Positions 46,173 to 58,700 of a stretch of 64,000 bases of DNA are shown here, one piece after another. How positions within the stretch are numbered: the stretch's first letter is position 1; each line of letters starts with the position of its first letter. The stretch covers positions 124,001 to 188,000 of the forward strand of contig WBMZ01000392.1 in the NCBI GenBank assembly GCA_013400975.1, read 5' to 3'. The notes under the pieces were generated by a model. The model saw only the letters and a list, made by a program, of their open reading frames with translations, had not been told where the DNA came from and did not search any database. The DNA comes from Atrichornis clamosus. Taxonomy: Eukaryota > Chordata > Aves > Passeriformes > Menuridae. A program made the translations under genes and the position numbers.

Positions 46173-46689
46173 TGTGTATAGGAATAATTGCTCCTTGCAA
46201 AAGTTGCAGTGTCCCAGGTGGGCAGACCTGAAAGGAGTTGCAGAACAATCTGCAAAATATATATATACTGAGAATCAGCGTCAACTTTGTCCAGGTTTGG
46301 GAAGAAAGTGGCTGAAAATCACGGTATAGTGTATGTTCAAGGTTGTCAGACATACTTCAGAGTACAGAAAGAAAAGTGTTTTTCAGGAAAAAGAAAACAA
46401 TAAAGAAGTATATAGCCTCAATGTATGTGATATGAGAGTTAAAAGCATTAACAAGGGGACAAGCAGGGTTACGTTTTTGTTTATAATAGGATATATTTAT
46501 AGCTGGGACACAAAGCTCTTAAAAGGCAAAGAGTTAAAATTATCTTTAAACCATGTTCAGGTGTGTGGAGTGGGTTATCTACCGCATAAAAGCTTTACTT
46601 TATGTTGGCCAAAGAAACACAGACCCTCCTTGACCTGAATCTCAGGGGTTCACATCCTGAAGTGTCTCTGATGGGGACAAAATGGGAAA
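46173..46689. other. intergenic, no gene seen
   Basis: A 101-codon plus-strand frame (46,333-46,638) has no domain. Nothing else recognised. Confidence 0.5.
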
Positions 46690-46835
46690 AACCCTGAAAC
46701 GGACAGAGCCGCAGGAGCCGCCAAAGGAGTGCGGAGGCGCCGCCTGCAGCACCCTGGAGAGCGGCCGGGATGTCCCTGTGCCCGCCGTGTCCATGTGTCC
46801 CTGTGTCCTGACGTCACTGTGCCCGTGTGCCTGTG
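46690..46835. promoter_or_regulatory. small CpG cluster with palindromic CRE
   Basis: A compact GC/CpG-rich patch ('gcaggagccgcc', 'tgcggaggcgccgcctgc', 'agcggccggg') followed by degenerate 'tgtccctgtg'-type repetition. The perfect palindrome TGACGTCA at 46,809-46,816 is the full consensus cAMP response element bound by CREB/ATF proteins. Full palindromic CREs in CpG-rich DNA are usually promoter-linked. No transcript is evident in the sequence. Confidence 0.5.
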
Positions 46836-46856
46836 CACACACACACACACACACAC
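46836..46856. repeat. (CA)n microsatellite
   Basis: About ten uninterrupted CA units directly after the GTGCC-rich degenerate repeat and the CRE. Confidence 0.97.
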
Positions 46857-47102
46857 CCCTCTGCACGTACATCCCTTGCTTGAACTTGTGCTTGCAGCTG
46901 TTTAGGCAAATGCAAGCCAATAATCAGCTGCACGTCTGGTGGGGTGTTCCGTGAGGTCACATCTCTAGTTGTGTAGCCCACGTTGCTTGGAAGATGAGTG
47001 CCTGCAGCAAGCTGGAGAAGGCAGTTTCTGTGCATCGCACGCACCCATTATCTGGAGTCAGCGGCTAGAAGTAAGGAAGATTTCGCTGTGCCTTTGAGAG
47101 TG
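46857..47102. other. intergenic, no gene seen
   Basis: Nothing recognised. Confidence 0.5.
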
Positions 47103-47258
47103 TCAAAGAATCACAGAATCGCGGAATGGGTAGGGTTGGAAGGAATGACCAGAGGACATCTAGTCCAACCTCCCAGTGTTCCCTAGAGCACGTTCCTCAG
47201 GAATGTGTTCCTCAGGATTGTGTTCAGAAGGTTTTTGAATATTTCAAGAGAAGAAGTT
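47103..47258 (-). mobile_element. CR1 LINE 3' end, inverted
   Basis: Reverse complement of a CR1 tail: 'gaatcacagaatcgcggaat' then 'gggtagggttggaaggaatg', 'catctagtccaacctcccag', 'ctagagcacgttcctcagg' and 'ggtttttgaatatttcaag'. A 16-base internal duplication of the 'gttcctcagga' segment (about 47,191-47,222) is not part of the usual element. Only the last ~140 bases of the element are present. Confidence 0.87.
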
Positions 47259-50200
47259 CAGACATACTATGAAGATCACAGTAACCTGAAGCTCAGCACT
47301 AGGAATAGCTGCTTTCAGTACAGGCTTAAGTAAATGTGCTATCGGAAAAGTGTCAGTGGAACTTTTGTGCAGAGAGCCTCAGTCACTGGAAACCTGCCCA
47401 CTTCACTCATGTTGTACTCAAAGATGGTGTGTGGACATGGGAAAGCAGGTGTCAGGCAGGCCATGCACTTCTTTTTATTTTAATTAGCAGGGAAAAGACC
47501 AGAAGGTATTTCAAACACAAGTTTTTCTCAAAGCAGCCAGACCGTTGGCAGCTTTATGTGCACTCCTGTGACTCCAAAGATGCACCGAGGACTGTTTGTT
47601 TGATGAAGAGATTTAAGGTCAGAGTTCAGTGGGAAATATTTCCCCCCAAATAATGCTTTACAAACAGACTCAATAGTTCAACTTCACTGGGCATGAAGTC
47701 AAGGGTCTGCTCTTTAAGCACTTCAAGCCCACATACCAAGCTCTCCTGCAGCGTAACTCTGTGAGTACTTCCCCTTTGAACTTTTGATTCTACCACAGGG
47801 CTTGTATAAAATCTAGTACTGATACTGCTCACCCAAGCACACATAAGGAATGAATGGTTATCTGAAGCCCACCTGAAGCACATAAATCCAGAAACAGAAT
47901 TGTTAAAATAAAGTTCCTTAACACTATTTTAGCATGCAACTTCTGCAGGTAGATCAGATCTGTCCTAATAAAAAGTACAAAGAGGAAAATTCAGTTTCTC
48001 TGGGGAAGAGGATATTGGAAACTATATGTTCTGGGTTCCCTGTGAGCATTTTTCTATGGGACACTTGTTTTCTCTGTTTTTCTCCTCTTGAAAATGCTGT
48101 ATTTTGTGCCTTTTGTCACTTACTGGAGCAGTGATGCTTGCAAAAGAGGAACATTGCCTGATTAAATGGCTTAACTTCATGTTGGTCACACATACACTCA
48201 GCTGGGATGAGAATTCAAACAGTAATAGTAACAACAACAGCAATTTCATTTAAAACCAAGCATTAACAATAACCTTCCATGAGCTCCTTCTCCTTAGTGT
48301 CCAGTGAGTTGCTGATTGGAATCAGAGTGAAAGTAGATCCATTTATCACATGTTCTGGGGCAGACATCACTCCTCATGGCCAGGAATAATATGGCACTGT
48401 TTTAGCCTCTTCCTTTCTCCCACTGATAGTGAGAGGAGTCACACCCTCCCCAAGGCTTTGCACCAGCCAGTGCCAGGAGTCCTGAGATGTCAGAGGTGTT
48501 TCTGCAATTAGGCACAATATTTTCTAATTACCTCTTCTAAGGGTCTGGGCTTGCGGGCTGCGATGCAGCTCTGTGTTGTTGTGTCTGCTCTCCTTTCAGC
48601 ACCCGAACTAGAATCTCCCAAGGCACTGTAGTGCACTGCATGGTGTGCATCACTCTGAAGGCCAGCTGGTCGTTCCTGCAGTACTCTCCAGTGTCCTCTG
48701 CAGATATGGCCTTAGAAACACATCTTCCATTTGTTTACTTTACTCCTTAACCTGAGTTTCATGTTCATTTTTTCTACATTTTTCACTTCTTCTCCTTCAC
48801 AGCATGAATTTCACTTGAAGTTTTTTTTCTTTGTCTCAGACTCACTGTATGAGGAAAGAATTCCCAGTCTGTAGACTGGCAAATTTAGCAGCCTTTCTCC
48901 AGCAATGGCCAGAATCAGGTATTTCTGTAGAAAGAGGAAAGCAGTTTATCCCCGAGACATGAGATAATCTGCCTCCTCCTAGAGAGCTCCTCCTAATCAC
49001 AGAGAATTACAGTTGCATGAATTCTCCTGCATGTTTTTTTTTTCTCTTCTCCTGTTTGTCTTAGTGTTAAATACTGTAACTTAGGATATTGCTGGTATGT
49101 CTAGAAACATCCTGTTCTTTGAACCTTATCAAATTTTCAGGCTCAAGGTTACCCCTGGCTTTGATAACTACAGTGCAATTACATGTTCTACACTTCAAAG
49201 TTTGTGAAAAAAAGTATTTTCTTTTATGAGTTTTGAAGTTGATACCTCAACTGATGGCCCCACCATGTTTTGGTTTTTTTGTCTGAAGTGGCAAAAACAG
49301 TGGTTTCCCATCTTGGAACAGCAAATTCCCAGAGTGCAATTATTCATTGTATTTTTCCATATTATTTCTTATGTCCCTACTTACTAAGGGTAAGGATTCT
49401 TTTTCTTTCTTTTTTTTTCTTCACCCTTTATTCAGCCAAGCATCTCTGACTTTTCTTCATGGCAATTTCACCCCCTCTTTCTGATCCCCTTCTACAACAT
49501 CTTGAGACAAGTTCATTGTGTTGCAGGTACTATTCTGAATGAAACCACACCACTTAGATGGATGGTCTGTATAATGTTCTAATCTGATTGCCTAATATTA
49601 TTCCATAAATCAGCATAAACCTTGTTGCTTAACATCCTTCTGCCTTATTTACTTAGCTAAACCCTGAACACATCTTTGCTAATCTGTTTTGATTTATACC
49701 TGTGTCACTGGTATGTTTAACTGAAAAACGAGCAAAATGCAACAGCACAAATCTTTTTTTCTGCTTCAGCATGTACTGCTTTGTATGTTTCAACACTGAA
49801 CTTCATTCACTGTGCTGTTGTTCACTGAAATTATTTGTTAAATAATTGTTTATTAAATGCATTCAACTTTCTCCACTTTTTCTATTGCTTCCAGTCCAGC
49901 ACAAAACTCATTCTCAATTCACTGCACGATCCTGAACTGCTACTGGAGTCCCTTTTTCAGAACCAATTTGCAAAGTCATTTATTACTAATGGTGGAGTGC
50001 TAAATTCCTACTCTTACTTCCTTTATTATAGCATTCTTATCTGCTTATTCTTTGAAAGAAAATAAAACTCCATCAAATGGAGATGTTTAGACATTTCTTC
50101 CTTTGTACTTCTAGCAGGTGCACTGAAGTTGTACTGGTTTATGTGTACCTGCAGCTTCTCCACCTTCAGTTTGCAAATCAAGATAAGATTAGTAGCAGTC

Positions 50201-52094
50201 AGTCACATATTCCATTACTCAATTCTTTACTCTTAAGTACTTTCTTTTCCTGTGCAGCTTTGAGCTGTGCTCAGTATTATCGTCCCATAAAAGTTAAAAT
50301 TCCTACCATGTTTTTTTTTTCTTCCTCATCTTCATTATCAACACAGACAGAACTTAACTGTATTCCTAAGAGTCCTGGAGAATTTACTCGTGTACGCTGC
50401 TGAAAACTGCACACTATTCCCACCTAGAAAGGGTGAAATGTGCCTATGAAACATGGCAATAAGAAGCCATTCTTTGCTTCTTTCTATGATTTTAGGTTAT
50501 TTCTTGTCAATAAGATATATTTAATTATGACAATATTAACAAAAACAATAACAAAATTTTCTGATTCAGTTTTACTCAACAAACATAAAATTTAGAACCT
50601 CTGTCAGTGTTTTCATAGTCTACAGCTTAAAATTACCTGTTTTTATATTCCTATGCATTAGCTCATTGGTTGAATTGCTTTACATTGAAGGAACAGACTC
50701 TCTTGAGTGGAGACATGACAAAAGTTTTGTAACTCAAGCTGGTATTAAATCAAGTAAAAGCAGCCTTTCTAATAAGCCTTTAAATTAGGAAGAGAAAGCT
50801 CTCAGGTGAAGTTCTACATTGCTGCAGTGATTATTAAGAGCAATGAATCATGTGGGGTCAAGCTCAGTCAGCAACTAAATGAGTTTGGGAGCACTTTTAG
50901 AATGTGTCTTGCAGTCACACTTTTAATACTGTTTGGTGATCCAGCAGGACTGTAGATCCCAGCATGTGGCAATCTTACACAGAAACAGAGATTTGTGTCC
51001 ATTGCTGTCTGATTCCCTGTGAATCATTAGAATGAGAAATAGCTAAAAATCATCTTCACTTCATAAGTTTTTTCACATTCCAAGTTATCAGTGTGGACTT
51101 GTGCTAGGTCAAAAAGTATATTTTCATCAAACCGTCTTTTTCACCACAAATACCAAATTATTATAGTTTGCAGTCTTCCTCACTGTACCACATTTCAACA
51201 ACTGAATAGTCTTTAAGACAAATTCCTTCTTGCATCACTTGTAGAGACAACATAAGATGCAGTGAAACTTTGTGTATGCTCTCTAGGAAGAAGAAATTAT
51301 GTGTTTTCATCCAGAGTAGATAGATAGACCCTTTTTGACATTAATAACAAACATGTTAATTAAATCTCACTACATTTAATTATGAGCCACTTGGAATATT
51401 AATCTGTCAAAGTTTTTTAGAACCTTTAAGAGAAGTCACTCTCTGGTGCAAACTTAATAAGCTACTGAGACTATTAATATTCAGATCCTGATTTGTTTCT
51501 TCAGGGAAAACTGTACCTGAGTACCTGAACTGCCAAGCCCAATGTAGTATATTTTGAAAGATTATATCTCATATTAAAGCTGAATTTGCACACAGCAGCT
51601 GGCCAAGTAAAAAGACTACTTCTGTAAACCATTATAGAGGCTTTTTCGTGCAAGATAAACCTAGAGTCTGTGTTTATTGATAATTTTGTAAAATGACATT
51701 ATCAGAAGTATTATGCTGATAGTTCATGAAAATAGCTCATGAAAATGCCCACATGAGTGCTCAGCATTCAGCACAAAAATGTTGGTTTAAAGAATAACAG
51801 GTCTTTGGTTACTTTCCTGAATATGGATGTTATATTCTCACCTGGACCCCAGGGACTGAAGGATAAGCTCAGGAGCCAGGATTATTACTTTAATAATCAC
51901 TTAAGTGCCAGTTTTCAAAGCAGTTCCTTCAAGTACAGGCACACAGCACTTGTGCTCCAAACACAAGTTCTGATGGAACTGCTGAATATCTAATGTGTGT
52001 GTGGCTGTTGAGCAAAGAAGCTATTACTGACAATCAGGGCTTTGCTATGTCAAGTTAGTTGTTTAAAACCTGAAGAACTTAGTAAAAGTATAGG
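47259..52094. other. intergenic, no gene seen
   Basis: About 4.8 kb of AT-rich DNA. Frames up to 108 codons lack domains. T-tracts lie at about 49,035-49,044, 49,402-49,419 and 50,311-50,320. A 14-base-period duplication 'tcatgaaaata/tcatgaaaatg' is at about 51,724-51,747. No transposon block was recognised. Confidence 0.55.
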
Positions 52095-52215
52095 CTACAA
52101 TCTGTCTTGGCTTCCCTTTCTAATCTGAGGATTCACTACAGTGATTATCTCCCTCAAAGGAGTGTTGTGAGACATCACTGACTGAAGTCTTTCAAATCAC
52201 ATGTGGACAGGTACA
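52095..52215 (+). mobile_element. possible MIR-like SINE fossil, 3' half
   Basis: 'cttggcttccctttctaatctg' followed by 'tgattatctccctcaaagg' and 'agtgttgtgagac' follows the order of the MIR sense strand ('cctcagtttcctcatctgtaaaatgggga...tacctcatagggttgttgtgagga'). Divergence is heavy and no tRNA-like head is present. Confidence 0.4.
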
Positions 52216-53177
52216 TGTGGAACAGATGCTGTAGCACAAATTATTAAGAGAGGAGCAGACAGGCACATATCTATTTCTTGTAATGGGCGGGTTATTTGTT
52301 CCTCCTACTTATGTCTCTGATTCAACAAATTTTAAATCTATGTGCCTAAATACTTATGAAATAATGTTAGATTCACACGTGGTTAATATTACATCTCTGT
52401 ACTGGTGTTTAATTGAATTAGGACCCATCCACTGTACTAGTAAGCAGAAACCTAGATCATGAGATTAATTTTATTTGTTAAAATGAAACAGAAATCCATC
52501 AGAAAATGTCAATTTTTAGAATCTATTAGCTATGGTATTTTGGGATTTTGTTTATTCATTTTTTTCAGCACATTTTACAGAATTCATGTTGTTTTCTAAT
52601 GGTCCTTTCTGTCAGAGATTTCCACCTCTGATCTACATTGATCTTGATTTTATAAAAAGAAAATAACAATACTAGAAAAGGCTTCCTTACATCAACCCTG
52701 TTTTTTGTACAAGTTGTTTTTACTCGAACTGAGCCCAAACAAAGCACGCTGGAGAACAAGGACCAGAATCTTTTCACTTCCAGGCAGTAACAATATAAGG
52801 GAAAGAGATACAGAAGAAAACTCTCTTTCATCATCCCAAGCCATCCACTGGGTCTCTGAAGGATAAGTAACTAGATCTAGCCCTGCAAAATGAACTAGCT
52901 TGTACCACATTAACTTGCAGACTTCTGAGCTTGGACCCAGACCCCTGAGACTTCCTGTAGAGGTTTAAGACTTAAGAATCATAAAAGATAGTTCAGTCAG
53001 CAGGCAAGTGCAGCAATTGGCTAATAAGAGTCCAGGCGAAGAGTGACCCTCTGAGCTCAATCCTTCCGGCTATTTATACACCACTAGATTAAGTTTCAGC
53101 CTCTGTGTGTGTCTATGGGCAAGGAGACTTGGGATTTTTGCTGACCAGTTTCTGCCCACATAATATTGGTAGCCAGT
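52216..53177. other. intergenic, no gene seen
   Basis: No supported feature. An 89-codon minus-strand frame has no domain. Confidence 0.5.
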
Positions 53178-53801
53178 TGCACTGAATCTGTCTGTGATAA
53201 AGTTGGTTTCCTTCATAGCAGCTTGCACAGTGCTGTGTTTTGGATTTGTGATGGCAACAGCACTGATAACACACAGAGGTTTTAGCTATTGTTGAGCAGT
53301 GCTGACACAACATCAAGGCCTTCTCTGCTTTTCACTCTGCTCTGCCAGTGAGGGGGTGACCAAGAAGTGGGGAGAGGATAAAGCCTGGACAGCTGACCCC
53401 TGCTGATTGAAGGAATATTCCATATAATGTGATGTTGTGTTCAGTAATAAATACAGGGGCAGGGGAAGTTTGCCAGGATTGACATTGCTTGGGGGCACAC
53501 TGGGCATCTGTTGGCTGGTGGTGAGAAATTGGATTTTTTTGCATCACTTGCTTTTATTGTTAGGTTTTGTCTTTTTGTTTGTTTGGTTTTCTCTTTTTTG
53601 TTTGTTTTTTTTTGTTTTGTTTAATTTGTTTGATTTTGGTTTTGGATTGGTTGGGAGATTTTTCACTCATTAATCTGTCTTTATCTCAACCCATGAGTTT
53701 TCTCACTTTTATCTTCTGATTCTGTCTCACATCCCTCTGATGGGAAGAGTGAGATAGTGGCTCTGTGGGGCTAAACTGACTGCCAGGATTAAACCACAAC
53801 A
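53178..53801 (-). mobile_element. solo LTR of an avian endogenous retrovirus (ERVL-like)
   Basis: Read on the minus strand, this begins TGTTGTGGTTTAATCC, continues with 'gtgagaaaactcatgggttg' and 'gagataaagacagattaat', then the A/C-rich middle. After that come 'tatggaatattcc', 'ggggtcagctgtcc', 'aaaggccttgatg' and 'ctaaaacctctgtgtg', ending at TGCA. The order and wording match a very common LTR type that I know from songbird and other neoavian genomes. The TG...CA ends are kept and the length is about 624 bases. No gag/pol/env-like sequence adjoins either side, so it is a solo LTR left by recombination. Flanking 5-base sequences (CCAGT, CTGGC) do not form an intact target duplication. The family name is not asserted. 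Confidence 0.87.
53562..53650. repeat. T/G-rich tract inside the solo LTR
   Basis: On the plus strand, runs of T with GTTTG words. This is the A/C-rich low-complexity middle of the inverted LTR, which appears expanded by slippage here. Confidence 0.85.
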
Positions 53802-54246
53802 CTGGCCAGCCATAGTTTTCACAGTGTGATGCAGAAATTCTGAGCTCTAGATGTCTGCTAGTGCACTTTAGACCCCTGGGCTCAGGTTGTCTGGACTTTG
53901 AGTAGGATATCTGATCTTTTTTTTTTTTTTCAGTAGAAGTGACAATGAACCTGACAGCTGCGGCATTCACAAATTCCCATGTGTTTATTTTCTCTTTTCT
54001 TTTTCTTTTTTTTTTTTTTGTTAGAGCTTCCTTGCTAATATTTAAAATCTGACAAATTAAGGTTATTATTAGATATGATGCTTGCCCAGGATTTTTGATT
54101 TTAAAAAAATAATGTGGACCACAGGTTATCTTTACCTTGGAGAAAATTTTTATGTTTAGATACAACAGAAGCCCCTTGAAGACACCCTAACACTGTGTGG
54201 CAGCTCATGGTATAATGGCTCCATAGGGAGTCCCAAGTAGATGAAT
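53802..54246. other. intergenic with two T-tracts
   Basis: T-tracts at about 53,918-53,931 and 54,008-54,020. A 159-codon minus-strand frame (53,686-54,165) spans part of the LTR and these tracts and is lysine-rich because of them. It is not a gene. Confidence 0.55.
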
Positions 54247-54275
54247 TCACACACAACTAAGGAAGTTGTGTGTGA
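54247..54275. repeat. perfect 11-base inverted repeat (hairpin)
   Basis: TCACACACAAC (54,247-54,257) and GTTGTGTGTGA (54,265-54,275) are exact reverse complements separated by TAAGGAA. It is built from CA-rich words. Confidence 0.92.
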
Positions 54276-55261
54276 GCTTACTGTGGAAATTCTAGCTGGC
54301 TGGAGAACGCCAATTACATTTGGTGACACCCATCAATGTTTCACAATTTGTTGTTTTTGTTGTTCACTGTGAGGATGAGAACACTGGAAAAGGTTTTTTA
54401 TTCTGAGAGAACTGTCAGAACATCGACTTGTGATTCTACAAAGTCAACCTTAGAGGAAGAGGGCAGGGGAAAAGTTCTTCTCTATAACCAACAGTGAGAA
54501 CCAGAGAGATTTGTGTTGCCAAAGCAATCTGCCTTAAAAACACAAACAAATAAAATTCAATAAAATGCTTCAATAAAACAGAAAAAACATACTCTTCATA
54601 TAATAGTTCCATTAGATCTAAATGGTAGACTGGCAATTAAAATTAAGAAGACTGAAAATAAAGTTTGAAGAACTGAAGAGATATAATAATTTTTATCATT
54701 ATCCTCAGACAGGCATATAAAAAAAAATTAGCTGTGTTAGTACTTCAGACTTTGACAAGTAAGAAAGTGTAGCTCAGAGCTGGCACTCCAATTCTGCAAC
54801 AGACAATAAATCAAGAAAACGTTCCCAGATGTGACTTTTGTAATGGAGTATGATCTGCTTACACCCCCATAGAAGATAAATATTTGTCTTTACTAAATCA
54901 CACAAATACTGCCCGTTGCATGGTCCCTTGAATGCTGTAATCAGACTCTCTACCACAAAATGAAAATATATCTCTTTGTTCATGCCTCCTAGGATAGAGG
55001 TAATTAGTGCCCCAAACACAGACACACACACAAAAGAGAAGGAAAAAATGAAACAAAAAGATAAAGAACAGTTGCTATTCTCATATAATTTGTTTCCAGA
55101 AGAAAATACCCATTACTTAAGCTAAATGTGAAGTGCAGTCACTCTTTTTATTTTCACAACGATCAGCTAATTGGTATCTTTTGAGCAACTTTGGTTCTGA
55201 GATGACAGAGCAGGTTCAGCTCCTCTTGTATTGTGTGGTGAACATGAATGTGGGATGCCCC
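54276..55261. other. intergenic, no gene seen
   Basis: AT-rich. A short (AC)n stretch lies at about 55,016-55,032. No gene or repeat family recognised. Confidence 0.55.
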
Positions 55262-55750
55262 CAGCTTGAGACAGATGTGAACCCGTTGGAGCCCAGAGGA
55301 GAACCATGAAGATGGGCAGAGGCCTGGAGCACCTCTCCAGTGAAAGCAGGCTGAGACAGCTGAGGTTGTTCAGCCTGGAGAAGAGAAGGCCCTGGGGAGA
55401 CCTTAGAGCACCTTTCAGTACCTAAAGGGGCCCCTCAGGAAAGCTGGAGAGGGACTTTTCACAAGGTCATGTAATAGGACAAGGGGTAATGGCTTCAAAC
55501 TGAAAGAGGTCAGTTTAGATTAAATATTAGAAAGAAATTCTTCACTGTGAGGGTCGTGAGACTCTGGCACAGGTTGCCCAGAAAAGCTGTAGATGCTTCA
55601 TCTCTGTAAACGTTCAAGGTCAGGTTGGATGGGGCTTTGAGCAACTTGGTCTAGTGGAAGGTACCCCTGCCAATGACAGGGGAATTGGATTTAGATGATC
55701 TTCCAGATCCCTTCCAACCCAAACCTTTCTGTGATCCTACGGCTCTATGA
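55262..55750 (+). mobile_element. CR1 LINE, 5'-truncated
   Basis: Clear CR1 sense copy: 'ttggagcccagaggagaacc', 'gcctggagcacctctcc', 'ttcagcctggagaagagaag', 'agaaagaaattcttcactgt', 'aggttggatggggctttgag', 'caacttggtctagtggaagg' and 'cagatcccttccaacccaaa'. It ends with a mutated 3' repeat ('ctgtgatcctacggctctatg'). It is the best-preserved copy in the window over the 3' UTR, yet truncated before most of ORF2. It shares its 3' segment type with the fragment at 42.48 kb. Confidence 0.95.
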
Positions 55751-58700
55751 CATGATTCCTACAGACATTACTCACAGAAAGTGGTTATTCTGGGAGTAAC
55801 CCACAGCACAGGGCAACAGGCACTTGCAGTGATTTAGCACTCTGTGCTTTCATGTGACTATTTGGGGGGCAGAGGCAGGACTTGCCACTGCTTTCCAACA
55901 GAGACACCCTATTTGTGAACACGTCCAAACCTACCCAGTCTGTTCTTCCAGTTGTTTAATTAGTGTTTACCTCACTGAGTTTCATCCTCTTTAATAGGCA
56001 GTCCCATTGCAATGGCTCCCTCTCAGCTACAGTGAAAGCAGCAAGAAACAATTACCTGTTGTTTTTATACGGATCAGCCCAGCTCTGAGAGAGCAGTAGC
56101 AGAACTACTGTTATGTTCTCTGTCAGATCTATTTATACTCTGGCATATGGAATATTTTCCCTGAACTGATACTTTTCTGCTCAAGTGTTATGGTTTGCTT
56201 TTTAGGTTATTAATAACAAGAAGAAGAGCACTAACAACAACAATAAAAAATAATAATGATAGTCCTCCCTCTATCAACACCTGCACTTTCAGTAAATTTC
56301 AGTTGCATCCTTTTACCCCCAGTTTCCCTGTTACTTCTCTTTCTTCCATATACTGTCAGGTGCTTAACGTCTAGACTGTAAGATCCTAGAGCAAAAGTTT
56401 TCAAACTTCTGTGTTTTATATATCCTAAAAAAAAATCCTAATGGAGCTGCAAATATAAGACTAGTGAGTACAGGTTTATTTTTGTTAGCTGTATTTCCTG
56501 CCTTACCTAGAAATAGCCAAAGTACCTCCAGGGTGTTGTAGACAAACAACTGGAAAACCGAGACATAAAAGATGAGTTTCCTGTGCCTTGAGGTTAGAGT
56601 AAAGCAAAATTTCAGGTGTTCTCTGAAGAGTTTTGGGGTTTAAGAAAGCTCTTCTGCAGCACGGATGTAGGGATGTGGTAGCAAGACATATATTGTGGAA
56701 GAGAGGTAATGCAGTCTGACATACAACAAAAAGAGAGAGAAACATTATTTTTAGACTAAGGAGTATAACAAGCCTTTTTTTAATCTGGCAGGAGCAGATC
56801 TCAATGTCTTAAGGTAGACAATGTACAATAACAATATACAGATTTCTTCTTTATTTGAAGAGCACGGGGTTCCCTTTGGGACTCAGCTCTTTAAGCAAAA
56901 ATATACCATCCTTTATTACTATTTGTTCAGAAAAATGTAGTGGAAGTTGCACAAAGGTGTGTATGGTGTTTTAAATTGTTTTAAGATCAGTACTGGTTGA
57001 TCAAAGTAGTATATAAAAATTTTTTCATTTATATATTTCATATTTACATGACTCAGTAGAATATAAGTGACAATAGTAGCTGACAAATAATTCAATAATT
57101 ATGCCACCCTCAGAAAATGGCTCTTTACCATGGTGGAATAGATTTATGGAAAATACAGTGTTTATTGTTCCTATTTCAGCACATGTCTGAATATAAAAAA
57201 CATCATTTACATTTGTTTTTCAGAGAGAGTTCACACATTAAGATTTAATATGCCAACAACAGAACAGAAATTAAAAATTAGATTTTTAGATAAACCCATT
57301 GCTTATCTCTCATTGACAGCACAGAAGTACAAGAAGAGGAAAAAAAGGAAAAAGTAATAATCTATAGAACACTAAATCTAGAGTGGCTAGACTAAAAGAA
57401 TGCTTAACTGTATCTAATAAGCACTAGCCCTTTTCTTGCTTCTGGCTAAAAATCAAAGGTTATAGTCTCTGAGCCAAAAATCTGAGGATTGGGTTCCTGA
57501 CGAGGAAAGTGATTTCCACACAGCTATTGTCTTTGCTTTCGTTTCTGTCCCCATGCTAAAGCTGAAAATACGTCATTAAACAGAGCTGCTTGATCTACTG
57601 CCTTCTGCCTCTGTTTTAGCAGGTCTTTAAAAAACGCTGAATTTGAGTGACTGACCCTCACCGCACACCTCACACCAGTCCAGCACTTTTTGCACACACA
57701 GACCAGAAGCTTTCAGGAGGTTTCTAGGACTCAGAAATTGCAACCGTGATCTAGAAAAAACTTATTGTGGTCACTTCCCTAGGAAGAATGTGATTTAATT
57801 TCATGGTGCTGGAGGGGTCTTGACTAATCTATGCTTTACTTAATTAGATGTGCTAGCAGAAATTTCCATGCCACCCCTTGAGGAAACAACAGCAGGGAAT
57901 TTGAAAAGCGGCTATTGGTTAAAATGAGTAAAGATGTTATACACACCTCTTCTGCCTGCCTAATTACTCATGACATGAACACACACAGCTGTGACTAGGA
58001 TACACCCGAACAAACTGTTCTATAAATTCATAGCAGTTTCCTGTGAATTTCAGAAAATACATAAGGACTTGCAGAAAATGCAGTGTCAGTGGTCTCTTGG
58101 CAACTCTCTGTTGAGTAAACTTATATGAGGACTGTAATAGAGAACAAAACCATTCACTCACAAAAGCTTTTCATTCCTTCTAGGATGTTGGATACTTATC
58201 TCCTGAGGGATTAATTTGTTGGAGGCAGATACTGAATGTTCCCAAGGCCTCGTTGGGAATTCTCCACTGAGTGTAAAGCTTCTGAAGCTTGTGCCGAAGC
58301 AGAGATCAGTTTAAGGAGCTGTGTGTCTGAGCAAACACGCGGGTTCATTTTCTTCCAGCTTTGAAAACAGAATCAGAATTAAAATAAGATCAAGACATTT
58401 TATTACCAAGGAATGAACATAAATCTATGGAGCTTGATTTCTCTGCTAATTACACTGGTTTTGCACTAGGGCAGCTACATGTATTTCAAGGTAATTATTC
58501 TCAGTTAGTGCTGATGTAAGTGAAATGGGAACCACAGCCTTTGGTCTAAGAAGAGAAGATTGTAATAAACGCTGGATACTTGCCATACACAATATTTTGT
58601 GTAAGTTCAAAAAAATTCCTAAGATACCTTTGGTTCCATTTTAGATTTGTAACTGTATCCTGGGTACTTCAATTTGCAAGAAGGTTTTTGCCAAACCCAA

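Noticed and set aside
53686..54165. 159-codon minus-strand frame as a gene
   Set aside because: It crosses the end of the solo LTR and two poly-T tracts. Its lysine runs come from those tracts.
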